Shown here: piece by piece, positions 17,022-26,510 of the stretch | Layout of the letters: every line of letters starts with the position of its first letter | Numbering within the stretch: position 1 is the first letter of the stretch | NCBI RefSeq assembly: GCF_014845095.1 | Contig: NZ_NKUG01000044.1 | Coordinates: forward strand, 1 to 48,137 | DNA from: Methylobacterium bullatum | GTDB lineage: Bacteria > Pseudomonadota > Alphaproteobacteria > Rhizobiales > Beijerinckiaceae | Direction: 5' to 3' | DNA: 48,137 nucleotides | Notes under the pieces: model-generated | Databases searched by the model: none | Told to the model about the DNA's origin: nothing | Seen by the model: the letters and a program-made list of their open reading frames with translations, nothing else | Program-made: the position numbers and the translations under genes

Positions 17022-18473
17022 ATGTTTCATCGGCCGCTGCTCGCCTGCCTCGTCACGGCGACCATCGCCGTCTCGCCTAGTGCCCAGGCGCAGATGATGA
17101 AGACACCGGAGGCGCATGCACCGGCCAAGGCCGTGCCGAGTTCGAAGGGCGAGGTCGATCTCTCCTTCGCGCCGGTGGTGAAGCGGGCGGCACCCTCGGT
17201 GGTGAACGTCTACGCCTCGCATGTGGAGCAGCGCGGCACATCCCGCAGCGCCATGGACGAATTCATGCGCCGGTTCTTCGGTGAGCAGGGCTCGGGCCGC
17301 GGCCAGGGCATGCCGGGCGAGCGGGCGCAGAAGTCGCTCGGCTCCGGCGTCATCGTCGATGAGTCCGGCCTCGTCATCACCAACAACCACGTCATCGACA
17401 ACATGAACGAAGTTCGTATCTCGCTCTCAGATCGGCGGGAGTTCGAAGCGAGCATCGTCCTGCGCGATCCGCGCACCGATCTCGCCGTGATCAAGATCAA
17501 GAGCCCCGTCGGCGGGCTCGTACCGATGCCCATGGGCGATTCGGAAGCTCTCGAGGTCGGCGACTTCGTCATGGCCATCGGCAACCCGTTCGGGGTCGGC
17601 CAGACGGTGACGCAGGGCATCGTCTCGGCCCTGGCGCGCACCCAGGTCGGTTCATCCGACTATCAGTTCTTCATCCAGACCGATGCCGCGATCAATCCGG
17701 GAAATTCCGGCGGTGCACTCGTCGATCTCAAGGGTCGGCTCGTCGGCATCAACACGGCGATCTATTCGCAATCGGGGGGAAGTCACGGCATCGGCTTCGC
17801 CATTCCCACCAGCATGGTCCGCGCCGTGGTCGAGACGGCCAAGGGTGGTGCCACCACCGTGCGTCGCCCCTGGCTCGGGGCGCGGGTGCAGAACGTCACG
17901 CCCGACATCGCCGAGAGCATGGGCCTCGACCATCCGACCGGGGTCCTGGTTGCGAGCCTGCAGCCGAAGAGCCCGGCCGAAGAGGCCGGCCTGAAACGCG
18001 GCGACCTGATCCTCACGGTGGACGACAAGGTCGTCGACGATCCGGAAGCCTTCGGCTACCGCTTCGCCCTCAAAGGCATCAGCGGCACCGCTAAGTTCGG
18101 CATCCTACGCGGCACCACCCGCTCCACCGTCTCGGTCAAGCTCGCCTCGGCCCCCGAGACGCGGCCGCGCGACGCGGTGAAGGTGCGCACGCGCTCGCCC
18201 TTCTTCGGGGCCACCCTAGTCAATACCTCGCCGGCCGTGGCCGAGGAGTTGCAGAAGGACTTCGCCAGCGAAGGCGTCGCGGTCTCGTCCATCGACGAAG
18301 GGTCCATGGCAGCCCGCGCCGGCCTCCAGATCGGCGACGTGATCGTCGCCATCAATGGCGTCCCGGTGACCACCACCAAGGACCTCGAGCGCCTGACCCG
18401 GTCAAGCTCGGGCATGTGGGAGATCGCGATCAATCGGGGCGGCGCCGTGCTGACGTCGGTGTTTGGTGGGTAG
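17022..18473 (+). CDS. DegP/DegQ-type periplasmic serine protease
   Basis: A 483-residue HtrA-family protease/chaperone. A signal peptide ends near PSAQAQ (20-24). The trypsin-like domain shows the catalytic triad H123 (TNNHVI), D153 (RTDLAVI) and S229 (PGNSGGAL). Two PDZ domains follow: the first includes PTGVLVASLQPKSPAEEAGL with KRGDLIL, the second GSMAARAGLQIGDVIVAING. It should degrade misfolded periplasmic proteins. The gap to the next gene, rarA, on the same strand is 344 bases, so it is probably a separate unit. Confidence 0.93.
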   Translation: MFHRPLLACLVTATIAVSPSAQAQMMKTPEAHAPAKAVPSSKGEVDLSFAPVVKRAAPSVVNVYASHVEQRGTSRSAMDEFMRRFFGEQGSGRGQGMPGERAQKSLGSGVIVDESGLVITNNHVIDNMNEVRISLSDRREFEASIVLRDPRTDLAVIKIKSPVGGLVPMPMGDSEALEVGDFVMAIGNPFGVGQTVTQGIVSALARTQVGSSDYQFFIQTDAAINPGNSGGALVDLKGRLVGINTAIYSQSGGSHGIGFAIPTSMVRAVVETAKGGATTVRRPWLGARVQNVTPDIAESMGLDHPTGVLVASLQPKSPAEEAGLKRGDLILTVDDKVVDDPEAFGYRFALKGISGTAKFGILRGTTRSTVSVKLASAPETRPRDAVKVRTRSPFFGATLVNTSPAVAEELQKDFASEGVAVSSIDEGSMAARAGLQIGDVIVAINGVPVTTTKDLERLTRSSSGMWEIAINRGGAVLTSVFGG

Positions 18474-18817
18474 AGTCTGACGTCGGTTCACGCGGCCGGC
18501 ATCCGGGGCCACCCGTCCGGATACGCTTGCGGGAGAGCCAGGCGGCTCAGGTCCCGGCTTGGCTCATGCCGAACTCAGGGCGGACGGAGACGACAATAAT
18601 GCTGTCGCATGGCCACGACTGACCTTCGACCAAACCCTGTTCATCCTGTTCTCATGGGGAGCCAAGAGGCCGCCCAGATGCATCATCCACGGGGCGGGCG
18701 GGACACTCTTCGACCACGGCAAGGAGCACCCGCTGCACCGGGGTAGATCCGCCGAAACGCGGGGACGGAGCCATTTGCGGATTGCGGGATGACGCAGGCC
18801 ACGTCTTCTATGCGTCG
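18474..18817. other. 344-bp gap between degP and rarA
   Basis: The sequence is GC-rich. The short frames here have no family-like sequence. I see no strong terminator or promoter match, so the boundary between the two transcription units cannot be placed. Confidence 0.4.
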
Positions 18818-20134
18818 ATGTCCGATCTCTTCGCTTCCGCCGGCCTGCAGAACGACGCGCCGCGCCCGCTTGCCGACCGACTGCGCCCGCGCTCCCTCGC
18901 CGAGGTGGTAGGACAGGAGCACCTGACCGGGCCGGACGGCTCCCTGACCCGGCTCCTCAGCGGAAAATCCTTCGGCTCGCTCGTGTTCTGGGGGCCACCG
19001 GGCACCGGCAAGACCACGGTGGCGCGTCTCCTGGCCCACGAGACCGATCTCAAGTTCGAGCAGATCTCGGCGATCTTCTCCGGTATCGCCGACCTGAAGA
19101 AGGTCTTCGAAGCGGCGCGCCAGCGCAGGACGATGGGGCAGGGGACGCTGCTTTTCGTGGACGAGATCCACCGCTTCAACCGGGCGCAGCTCGACGCTTT
19201 CCTCCCCGTCATGGAAGATGGAACCGTGACGCTCGTCGGCGCCACCACCGAAAACCCGTCCTTCGAGCTCAATGCCGCGCTGCTCTCGCGCGCCCGCGTC
19301 CTGCTGTTCCGCTCCCTCGACGATGCGGCCATCGCCAAGCTCCTGGTTCGCGCCGAGGCGTTGACCGAACGGCCGCTGCCTCTCGACGAAGAAGCGCGCG
19401 GCGTCCTCGTCCGCATGGCAGATGGCGATGGGCGCGCCTGCCTGACCCTGGCGGAAGAGGTCTGGCGCTCGGCCAAGCGCGACGAGATCTTCGATGCCGC
19501 GACCCTGCAGGACATCGTCCAGCGCCGGGCGCCGATCTACGACAAGAGCCAGGAAGGCCACTACAACCTCATCAGTGCCCTGCATAAGACGGTGCGCGGT
19601 TCCGACCCCGATGCGGCGCTCTATTATCTCTGCCGCATGCTCGACGGCGGGGAGGACCGACTGTTCATCGCCCGTCGCCTCGTGCGCATGGCGGTGGAGG
19701 ATATCGGGCTCGCCGACCCGCAGGCCCTGGTCGTTGCCACCGCCGCCAAGGATGCGTTCGACTTCCTCGGCTCGCCGGAGGGTGAGCTCGCACTGGCACA
19801 GGTCACCGTCTATCTCGCCTGCGCGCCGAAATCGAACGCGGTCTACAATGCCTACAAGGCCGCGACGCGGGTGGCCAAGGAGCACGGCTCGCTGCCGCCG
19901 CCCCGGACCATCCTCAACGGCTCGACCAAGCTCATGCGCAAGATCGGCTACGGCGAGGGCTACCGCTACGATCACGACGAGCCGGATGCGTTCTCGGGCC
20001 AGGATTACTGGCCCGAAGCGCTCGGCCGGCAGCGTTTCTACGAGCCCACCGACCGGGGCATGGAAACCCGCTACGGCGACCGCCTCGACCATTGGGACGC
20101 CTTGAGGAAGCAACGCCGCGCCGAGGAGCGCTGA
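18818..20134 (+). CDS. rarA: Replication-associated recombination protein A
   Basis: A 438-residue AAA+ ATPase (RarA/MgsA, relative of yeast Mgs1 and human WRNIP1) acting at stalled replication forks. Walker A is GPPGTGKTT (about 59-67), Walker B LLFVDEIHRFN, and sensor 1 GATTENPSFELN. The C-terminal tetramerisation part has YNLISALHKTVRGSDPDAAL and the conserved end region. I use the ATG at 18818 (MSDLFASAGL); an in-frame TTG at 18782 is less likely. Proximity to degP is common in alphaproteobacteria. Confidence 0.93.
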   Translation: MSDLFASAGLQNDAPRPLADRLRPRSLAEVVGQEHLTGPDGSLTRLLSGKSFGSLVFWGPPGTGKTTVARLLAHETDLKFEQISAIFSGIADLKKVFEAARQRRTMGQGTLLFVDEIHRFNRAQLDAFLPVMEDGTVTLVGATTENPSFELNAALLSRARVLLFRSLDDAAIAKLLVRAEALTERPLPLDEEARGVLVRMADGDGRACLTLAEEVWRSAKRDEIFDAATLQDIVQRRAPIYDKSQEGHYNLISALHKTVRGSDPDAALYYLCRMLDGGEDRLFIARRLVRMAVEDIGLADPQALVVATAAKDAFDFLGSPEGELALAQVTVYLACAPKSNAVYNAYKAATRVAKEHGSLPPPRTILNGSTKLMRKIGYGEGYRYDHDEPDAFSGQDYWPEALGRQRFYEPTDRGMETRYGDRLDHWDALRKQRRAEER

Positions 20135-20201
20135 TCTCTTCGTCCGCTCCTAAATCCCGTGATAGGGCGGCGCTCAGTCATGCAGAAGGCCACCCACGAC
20201 C

Positions 20202-21698
20202 ATGCGCGCCTATCGTAGCCTCGCCACCCGCTTTGCCCGCATCGGCGCCGTCGAGGACGCCGCAGGCATCCTCGGTTGGGACGCCCAGACGCTGATGCCC
20301 AAGGGCGCGGCGGAAGGCCGGGCCGAGCAGCTCGCCCAGTTGCGGGTCATTGCCCACGAGATCCTCACCGCCGCCGAGACCGGTGACCTGATCGCACAGG
20401 CCTCGGACGACGAGGCCGGCCTTGGTGCCTGGGAGCGGGCCAACCTGCGTGAGATGCGCCGCGCCTATCTTCATGCCTCGGCCGTGCCGGGCGATCTCGT
20501 CGCCGTGAGTTCCAAGGCGTCGTCCCGCTCCGAGATGGTCTGGCGGGAAGCGCGGGCGACATCCGACTTCGCGATGCTGGCGCCTCATCTCGCCGAGACC
20601 CTGCGCCTGCAACGGGAGGTCGGGGAGGCGAAGGGCGCCGCTCTGGGCCTCGCGCCCTACGACGCGCTCCTAGACGGCTACGATCCCGGCATGCGCCGGG
20701 CGGTGATCGATCCGCTCTTCTCAAGGCTTCGCGCGATTCTCCCGGGCCTGATCGGGACGATTCGCGACCGACAGGCGATGATGCCGGCGCCGATGCCATT
20801 GCCGGGACCGTTCCCGGTGGAGGCGCAGAAGGCCCTGGGGTTGGCGCTGATGCGCGCTGCCGGGTTCGATTTCGAGCGCGGACGCCTCGATATCAGCCTG
20901 CACCCATTCTGCGGCGGGGCCACCGACGACGTGCGCATCACCACACGTTACGACGAGGCCGACGCCACCCGCGCTCTCATGGGCGTCCTACATGAGACGG
21001 GTCACGCCCTCTACGAGCAGGGCCGGCCGCCTGCGTGGCTGCACCAGCCCGTGGGGAATGCCCGAGGGATGAGCCTGCACGAGAGCCAGTCGCTTCTGAT
21101 CGAGATGCAAGCCTGCCGCTCCGCCGAGTTCTGTGCCTATCTCGCGCCTCGTCTGCGCGATGTTTTCGCAGGCGAGGGGAGCGCCTGGGACGCGGAGAAC
21201 CTGCACGGCCTCTACACGCGGGTGGAGCCGGGCCTGATTCGGGTCGATGCCGACGAGGTGACGTATCCGGCGCACATCCTTCTGCGCTACGACCTCGAAA
21301 CGGCGATGATCTCCGGCGACCTCGCCATCACCGATCTGCCGGGCGCGTTCGACGAAGGCATGCGCGATTTGCTCGGTATCGTCGTGCCGAGCGACCGGCT
21401 CGGCTGCCTTCAGGATATCCACTGGCCCGGCGGCAGCTTCGGCTATTTCCCGACCTACACCCTCGGCGCTATGGCGGCGGCGCAGCTGTTCCGCGCCGCC
21501 CGCGAAAGTCTGCCCGGCATCCCCGCCGATCTGGCGCGAGGCGATTTCACCGCCTTGCGCGGGTGGCTGCGCGAGAACGTCCACCAGCGCGGCAGTTTCC
21601 TGGAGACGGACGAGCTGCTCGTGACCACCACCGGCAAGCCCCTGGGTGCCGAGGATTACATGCGCCACCTGCGCCACCGCTATCTCGGGGAAGGCTGA
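20202..21698 (+). CDS. Metallocarboxypeptidase, M32 family
   Basis: A 498-residue zinc carboxypeptidase of the Taq/Pfu type that trims C-terminal amino acids of peptides in the cytosol. The zinc motif is HETGH (H264, E265, H268), with the downstream glutamate in LHESQSLLIEM. Other family elements are GWDAQTLMPKGAAEGRAEQL near the N-terminus, DVRITTRYDE before the active site, and RVDADEVTYPAHILLRYDLE towards the C-terminus. Length matches the family (about 500). It lies 67 bases after rarA on the same strand. Confidence 0.92.
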   Translation: MRAYRSLATRFARIGAVEDAAGILGWDAQTLMPKGAAEGRAEQLAQLRVIAHEILTAAETGDLIAQASDDEAGLGAWERANLREMRRAYLHASAVPGDLVAVSSKASSRSEMVWREARATSDFAMLAPHLAETLRLQREVGEAKGAALGLAPYDALLDGYDPGMRRAVIDPLFSRLRAILPGLIGTIRDRQAMMPAPMPLPGPFPVEAQKALGLALMRAAGFDFERGRLDISLHPFCGGATDDVRITTRYDEADATRALMGVLHETGHALYEQGRPPAWLHQPVGNARGMSLHESQSLLIEMQACRSAEFCAYLAPRLRDVFAGEGSAWDAENLHGLYTRVEPGLIRVDADEVTYPAHILLRYDLETAMISGDLAITDLPGAFDEGMRDLLGIVVPSDRLGCLQDIHWPGGSFGYFPTYTLGAMAAAQLFRAARESLPGIPADLARGDFTALRGWLRENVHQRGSFLETDELLVTTTGKPLGAEDYMRHLRHRYLGEG

Positions 21699-21850
21699 AC
21701 GCTCGCATCGGCTGGTTGCGAATCGGTTGCGGCGTGGCGATCCTTCGCGGGGTCGGACGTCCCTCGGGGTTTGCCGCTGCAGCCAGGGCGCTATGCTCAT
21801 GGCCGATTCAACCATCCGACCGGCCCGGCTCCGGGGAAAGGCGCGTTTAC

Positions 21851-22408
21851 ATGGTCGTCATCGTCGCAGTGATCGGGATCGTGGGTGCCGTGCTGTTCTG
21901 GATCATCCGCGCACATGGCACCGCGACGGCGCTGAGGGAGGTCAATCGCGACACGAAGGGACTTCAGCGCCGGGCAAAGTCGACCCTGGAGGAGATCATC
22001 GGCACGCCGCTGAAGCGAGTGCGGGACGTCAGGCTCGCTGCGGTGATCCTCATGATCCAGCTGGTGCGCACGGGCAGCCCCGTCACCGCCGCCGAGAAGA
22101 CCAAGATTCTGGAATTCATGGATTCTCCGCTCCAGATCGATTCGATCTCAGCCACGTTCGAGCGAGCCTGGACCTATACCGAGGCCCGGCGGCCGTTCTC
22201 GCTGGTGGCCGACGAATTGCTGCCCCTGCTGCGGGACAACCTGACCGAGGCCGAGCGCCTGCACTTCATCGACATGCTCTCGCAAGTCGCCAGCGCCCAT
22301 TCCGCCGCGAGCGAGCTGCAGCGCGAAGCGATCGTGCGGCTCAAGCGCCGGCTCACCGGTGGGAGCCCTGCGTTGAAGGCGAGCCGGGCCGGCGATTTCG
22401 GTCGTTGA
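21851..22408 (+). CDS. Membrane-anchored TerB-like helical protein
   Basis: A 185-residue protein with one N-terminal transmembrane helix (VVIVAVIGIVGAVLFWII) and a cytosolic helical domain. The stretch VRLAAVILMIQLVRTGSPVT followed by AAEKTKIL resembles TerB-type domains (an LAAAxLLVxVAxADGxVxxEE helix-loop-helix), but the usual acidic DG residues are replaced by TG, so metal binding is doubtful. The function is unknown. The ATG at 21851 starts a clean signal-anchor; the overlapping frame from 21035 is a shadow of the peptidase gene. Confidence 0.55.
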   Translation: MVVIVAVIGIVGAVLFWIIRAHGTATALREVNRDTKGLQRRAKSTLEEIIGTPLKRVRDVRLAAVILMIQLVRTGSPVTAAEKTKILEFMDSPLQIDSISATFERAWTYTEARRPFSLVADELLPLLRDNLTEAERLHFIDMLSQVASAHSAASELQREAIVRLKRRLTGGSPALKASRAGDFGR

Positions 22409-22487
22409 GACCGGTGGACCCGGCGGAGCGCAGCCTGTAGGTCGGCGGCCCCCCCTTTCCAGCGGACAGACCGTCCGGAGATCCTAC

Positions 22488-23735
22488 ATGGCGGCCTGTG
22501 GCCTCGATTTCGGCACGTCCAACACCACGCTCGGCCTCGTCACCGAGCGAGGGCCGGCCCTGCTGCGGCTGGAGGGCGACCACGTCACGATTCCCAGCGC
22601 GATCTTTTTTCCACCGGGGGGGACGCCCCTCGTCGGCCGCGCAGCCATGGCGGAGTATGTCGAGGGCACGCCGGGCCGGCTGATGCGCAGCCTCAAATCG
22701 GTGCTGGGTTCCTCCCTGCTCGAGGAGACGACGCCGGTGGGGCGTGAGCGCATCCGCTTCCGCGACGTCATCGCCCGTTATCTCTCCGCCGTGAAGACGC
22801 GGGCCGAGGCGCAGGCCGGAACGGCCATCGACACAGTGGTCCACGGCCGCCCGGTCCATTTCGTCGATGGCGACCCGGAGGGCGACGCCCGTGCCGAGGA
22901 TGCCCTGCGCGAGATCGCCCGGAGCATCGGCTTCCGCCACGTCTCGTTCCAATACGAGCCCATCGCGGCGGCGCTCGATTACGAGCAGCAGGTGACGGGG
23001 GAGGAGATCGCGCTCATCGCCGATATCGGCGGCGGCACGTCGGACTTCTCCATCGTGCGGCTCTCCCCCGAGCGCCATGCCAAGGTCGACCGGTCCGGCG
23101 ACATCCTCGCCAATGACGGCGTGCGCATCGGCGGCACCGACTTCGACCGGCGTCTCAGCCTTGGCACGGTGATGCCGCTGTTTGGCCTCGGCAGCCCGAT
23201 GAACCGGGGCGATCTCGACGTGCCGAGCGGCTATTTCCACGATCTCGCCACCTGGTCGAGCATCAATCGGCTCTACAACGCCAAGACTTTGCGCGAGATC
23301 GAGGAAGTCCGCCGCGACGCGCGCCGGCCGGACCTGATCGCTCGGCTCTACGCCGTCGTGGAGGCCGAGCGCGGGCATTCCCTCGCGATGGAGGTGGAGG
23401 GCGCCAAGATCGCAGCCTCGGATGCGGGCCAGGGCGGCGTGGCCCTCGGCTGGGTCGAGCCAGGCCTCGCCGCCACTCTCGACCATGCCGGCCTCGTGGC
23501 TCAGACGGAGGAGCTCTCGCGGCGCATCGCCGAAAGAATCGGTCGTTGCCTGAACCAGGCGGGATTGCCGGCGGAGGGCATCGACGCCCTGTTCCTCACC
23601 GGCGGGTCGACGGGTCTGCCGCATGTCCGCGCCGCTTTGGTGGCGGGCGTGCCGAACGCCCGCGTCGTCGACGGCGACACGTTCGGCTCCGTCGGGACGG
23701 GCCTCACGATTGAGGCGGGTCGCCGCGCGGCCTGA
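22488..23735 (+). CDS. Hsp70-family protein, YegD-like
   Basis: A 415-residue actin-fold ATPase related to Hsp70. Phosphate 1 motif CGLDFGTSNTTLGLV (4-18), phosphate 2 ADIGGGTSDFSIVRL (about 179-193) and the adenosine motif FLTGGSTGLPHVRAAL near the C-terminus are visible. It lacks the C-terminal substrate-binding domain of DnaK, as do E. coli YegD and its relatives. It may act as a specialised chaperone; clients are unknown. It lies 79 bases after the TerB-like gene on the same strand. Confidence 0.85.
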   Translation: MAACGLDFGTSNTTLGLVTERGPALLRLEGDHVTIPSAIFFPPGGTPLVGRAAMAEYVEGTPGRLMRSLKSVLGSSLLEETTPVGRERIRFRDVIARYLSAVKTRAEAQAGTAIDTVVHGRPVHFVDGDPEGDARAEDALREIARSIGFRHVSFQYEPIAAALDYEQQVTGEEIALIADIGGGTSDFSIVRLSPERHAKVDRSGDILANDGVRIGGTDFDRRLSLGTVMPLFGLGSPMNRGDLDVPSGYFHDLATWSSINRLYNAKTLREIEEVRRDARRPDLIARLYAVVEAERGHSLAMEVEGAKIAASDAGQGGVALGWVEPGLAATLDHAGLVAQTEELSRRIAERIGRCLNQAGLPAEGIDALFLTGGSTGLPHVRAALVAGVPNARVVDGDTFGSVGTGLTIEAGRRAA

Positions 23736-23805
23736 CCTCCGGTTCATGCAGCGCCCCGTTCTCGAAGCGCTTTGCCGAGAGAGGCGAGGGTGTTACGAGC
23801 ACTCG

Positions 23806-25224
23806 ATGACCACCAGACCACCATCACGCGGCAATGCCGGACGCAAAGGTTCCGGCGCCGGCAAGGGCCGGCCGCCCGGCAGCGGCGGCAAGCCCTACCG
23901 TCCCGGCAAGCCCGGCGCGTTCCGCAGGCCCGACCGCGAAGGCACCGGCCCGCGCACGAGCGCCCTCGACGCCGCCCATCGCGCGGCGCAGTTGCGCGGC
24001 GAGGCCGACAAGCGCGCGCCCTGGCGGCCCGGCGATGCCCCTGAGACGCCGGACGACGACGAAGCCTCGGTTCCCCGCGCTCCTCGGACGCGGTCGCCCC
24101 GTAACGAGGTCGCGGCGAAAGCCTTCGACACGCCGCGTCCGCGCCGTACCGGCGCCAAGCCCCCGGAACCGGCGGTCGAGGGACCGACCCGGCGCGAGCA
24201 GCGCGCGGCCGCCTCCGCGACCCTCGCCTCCGGCGTGCAGACGCTGATCGTCGAGGAGGACGAGGCTGAGATGCGGATCGACCGCTTCCTGACCACGCGT
24301 TTTCCGCAACTGCCCTTCACCCGTGTCCAGAGCATCGTCCGCAAGGGCGAGCTGCGGGTTGACGGCAAGCGCGCCAAGCCGAACGACCGCCTCCTGCCGG
24401 GCATGAGCGTGCGCGTGCCGCCCCTCAAGCTCGACCCGGTGGCGGAACGGCCGCGCAGTGTCGCGCGTGACGCCACCGACGCCGACTTCCTGCGCTCGCT
24501 CATCCTCTACGAGGATGCGGATATGATGGTGCTGAACAAGCCCTTCGGCCTCGCGGTCCAGGGCGGCTCCGGCACCGTGCGCCACGTGGACGGGCTGCTG
24601 GAGGCCCTGACCGGGCCGGACGGGCAGAAGCCGCGCCTCGTCCACCGCCTCGACAAGGACACCGCCGGTTGCCTCATCGTCGCCAAGACACGCCTGGCGG
24701 CGGCGACCCTCGCCAAGAGCTTCCGATCGCGGTCCGCCCGCAAGGTCTACTGGGCGCTCACCGCCGGTGTCCCGCGCGTGCCTCAGGGCCGGATCTCGAC
24801 CTACCTCGCCAAGGAGGAAGCTCCCGACGGCGACGCCCGGATGCGGGTAGCCCAGCACGGCGACGACGGCGCCGCCCACGCGCTCACCTATTACGCGATG
24901 GTCGACAATGCGGCGCAGAAGCTGTCCTGGCTTTCGTTGAAGCCCGTGACCGGGCGCACGCATCAGCTCCGCGCCCATGCCGCGCATATCGGCCATCCCA
25001 TCGTCGGGGATCCGAAATATTTCAGCGTCGAGAACTGGGCCTTGCCGGGAGGTATCCAGAACCGCTTGCACCTGCTGGCACGCCGCATCGTCATCCCGCA
25101 TCCGCGCACGCTGAAGCCGGTGGACGTGACGGCGCCGCTGCCGCCGCATATGGCGCAGAGCTGGAACCTGCTGGGCTTCGACGCCTCGCGCTACGATCCC
25201 ATCATCGAGGCGCCGGAGGCGTGA
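23806..25224 (+). CDS. RluC/RluD-type 23S rRNA pseudouridine synthase
   Basis: A 472-residue pseudouridine synthase. An S4 RNA-binding domain (about 156-206, MRIDRFLTTRFPQLPFTRVQ) precedes the catalytic domain, with the key aspartate D283 in LVHRLDKDTAGCLIVAKT and KPVTGRTHQLRAHAAHIGHP further on. The first 150 residues are a basic, glycine/proline-rich extension (RKGSGAGKGRPPGSGGK) not found in E. coli RluC or RluD (about 320 residues), and probably disordered. The ATG at 23806 starts this extension; an in-frame start upstream overlaps the Hsp70-like gene. Confidence 0.9.
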   Translation: MTTRPPSRGNAGRKGSGAGKGRPPGSGGKPYRPGKPGAFRRPDREGTGPRTSALDAAHRAAQLRGEADKRAPWRPGDAPETPDDDEASVPRAPRTRSPRNEVAAKAFDTPRPRRTGAKPPEPAVEGPTRREQRAAASATLASGVQTLIVEEDEAEMRIDRFLTTRFPQLPFTRVQSIVRKGELRVDGKRAKPNDRLLPGMSVRVPPLKLDPVAERPRSVARDATDADFLRSLILYEDADMMVLNKPFGLAVQGGSGTVRHVDGLLEALTGPDGQKPRLVHRLDKDTAGCLIVAKTRLAAATLAKSFRSRSARKVYWALTAGVPRVPQGRISTYLAKEEAPDGDARMRVAQHGDDGAAHALTYYAMVDNAAQKLSWLSLKPVTGRTHQLRAHAAHIGHPIVGDPKYFSVENWALPGGIQNRLHLLARRIVIPHPRTLKPVDVTAPLPPHMAQSWNLLGFDASRYDPIIEAPEA

Positions 25225-25330
25225 TCCGCTTTGGCCGCATCGGCGGGGAGGATCCGCGGATGCGCCTTGGCAATCGGGCGCCATGCCTTATCCTTGTGGT
25301 CGACCTCACCCGTCGTTGCAGCGAGAACCC

Positions 25331-25714
25331 ATGCCGATGACGTTCGCGACCATGGCCAGCACCGCCCTGATCGGCCTGTTCGTGTGCTTCGGATCAGCGT
25401 CGCTGACGTCTGAGGCTGTCGCGCAGGCGACGGGTCCACAGCAGAATACGCCGAGTCCTGCGGCAAAAGCGGCTCCCGCTCCGGCGGCCCAGAATCAGGC
25501 ACCGCCGCCTCCCTCCGTAGGCCGCCATGGATCGCAGGTGCGGGCGGGCGACCGCAGGCGACGGTCCTATGCCAGCTGTAATCGGTTGTCGCATGCGCGC
25601 GGCCTGCGCGGCGGCGTGCGACGTCGCTTCCTGATCCGCTGCAAGCTCGGCTACGAGCGCCAGAAGCCCGGACAGGTTCCGGCCCAGCAATCGCCGCAGG
25701 GGCGCCAGCCGTGA
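25331..25714 (+). CDS. Small secreted basic protein, unknown
   Basis: A 127-residue protein with a signal peptide (MTFATMASTALIGLFVCFGS, cleavage near AVAQA). A proline/alanine-rich linker (SPAAKAAPAPAAQNQAPPPP) follows, then a basic end with two cysteines (SCNRLSH and LIRCKLGY) that could form a disulfide in the periplasm. No family is recognised. The gene begins 106 bases after the pseudouridine synthase and ends 22 bases before the HAD gene. The ribosome site is weak, and the start could be either of two ATGs (25331, 25337). Confidence 0.5.
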   Translation: MPMTFATMASTALIGLFVCFGSASLTSEAVAQATGPQQNTPSPAAKAAPAPAAQNQAPPPPSVGRHGSQVRAGDRRRRSYASCNRLSHARGLRGGVRRRFLIRCKLGYERQKPGQVPAQQSPQGRQP

Positions 25715-25736
25715 TGCGGCCACGCGGGACGGTCCC

Positions 25737-26435
25737 GTGAAACTCGTCGTCTTCGACGTCGACGGGACTCTCGTCGACAGCCAGCACCTCATCGTCGCCG
25801 CGCAAGGCATGGCCTTCGCCGAACACGGGCTCGAAGCGCCCGCGCGTGCGGTGGCCCTCTCCGTCGTCGGGCTCTCCCTGCCGCAGGCCTTCCGGCGCCT
25901 CGTTGGCGAGGATGGGCCCGTGGAGGGCCTGTCCGAGAGCTACAAGCGCGCCTTCAACACCCTACGGCTCGATCCCGCCTATGAGGAACCGCTCTTCCCC
26001 GGCATGGCCGACCTGATCGAACGCCTGCGCGCCCGCGACGACCTTCGGCTCGGGGTCGCCACGGGAAAATCCCGACGCGGGGTCGACCGTCTGATCGAAA
26101 GTCATGGCTGGGGCAAGGTCTTCGCCACCATCCAGACCGCGGACGACGCACCATCGAAGCCCGACCCGGCGATGCTGCATCAGGCGATGGCCGAGGTTGG
26201 CGCATTGCCGGAGACCACGGTGATGATCGGAGACACCACCTACGACATGGACATGGCGGTCAGTGCCGGCGCGGCCGCCATCGGTGTCGCGTGGGGTTAT
26301 CACCCGCCGGGTGCCTTGCTCGGAGCCGGGGCGGTGACCGTGGTGGAAACCGCCTCCGCGCTGGCGGATATGTTCTCGGGAAGTTTTCGCGAGTCCGGCG
26401 CGGGCACCAGCATCGGCGACCTCGCGTCCGACTAG
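25737..26435 (+). CDS. HAD-superfamily phosphatase (phosphoglycolate phosphatase-like)
   Basis: A 232-residue hydrolase with all four HAD motifs: I FDVDGTLVDS (nucleophile D7), II GVATGKSRRG, III SKPDPAM (lysine) and IV MIGDTTYDMDMA. A helical cap (LPQAFRRLVGEDGPVEGLSE) lies between motifs I and II, typical of the Gph/beta-phosphoglucomutase subgroup. The substrate is probably a small sugar or glycolate phosphate but cannot be specified. The start is GTG at 25737. The ATP12 gene follows 75 bases later, a neighbourhood I recall from related alphaproteobacteria. Confidence 0.88.
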   Translation: MKLVVFDVDGTLVDSQHLIVAAQGMAFAEHGLEAPARAVALSVVGLSLPQAFRRLVGEDGPVEGLSESYKRAFNTLRLDPAYEEPLFPGMADLIERLRARDDLRLGVATGKSRRGVDRLIESHGWGKVFATIQTADDAPSKPDPAMLHQAMAEVGALPETTVMIGDTTYDMDMAVSAGAAAIGVAWGYHPPGALLGAGAVTVVETASALADMFSGSFRESGAGTSIGDLASD

Positions 26436-26510
26436 ACGCGGTACCGGAACAGCGATCTAACCCGGCTCAGCGCTCGCGGGCCGATGCGCGATGCGCTAGA
26501 ACCCCGCCCC

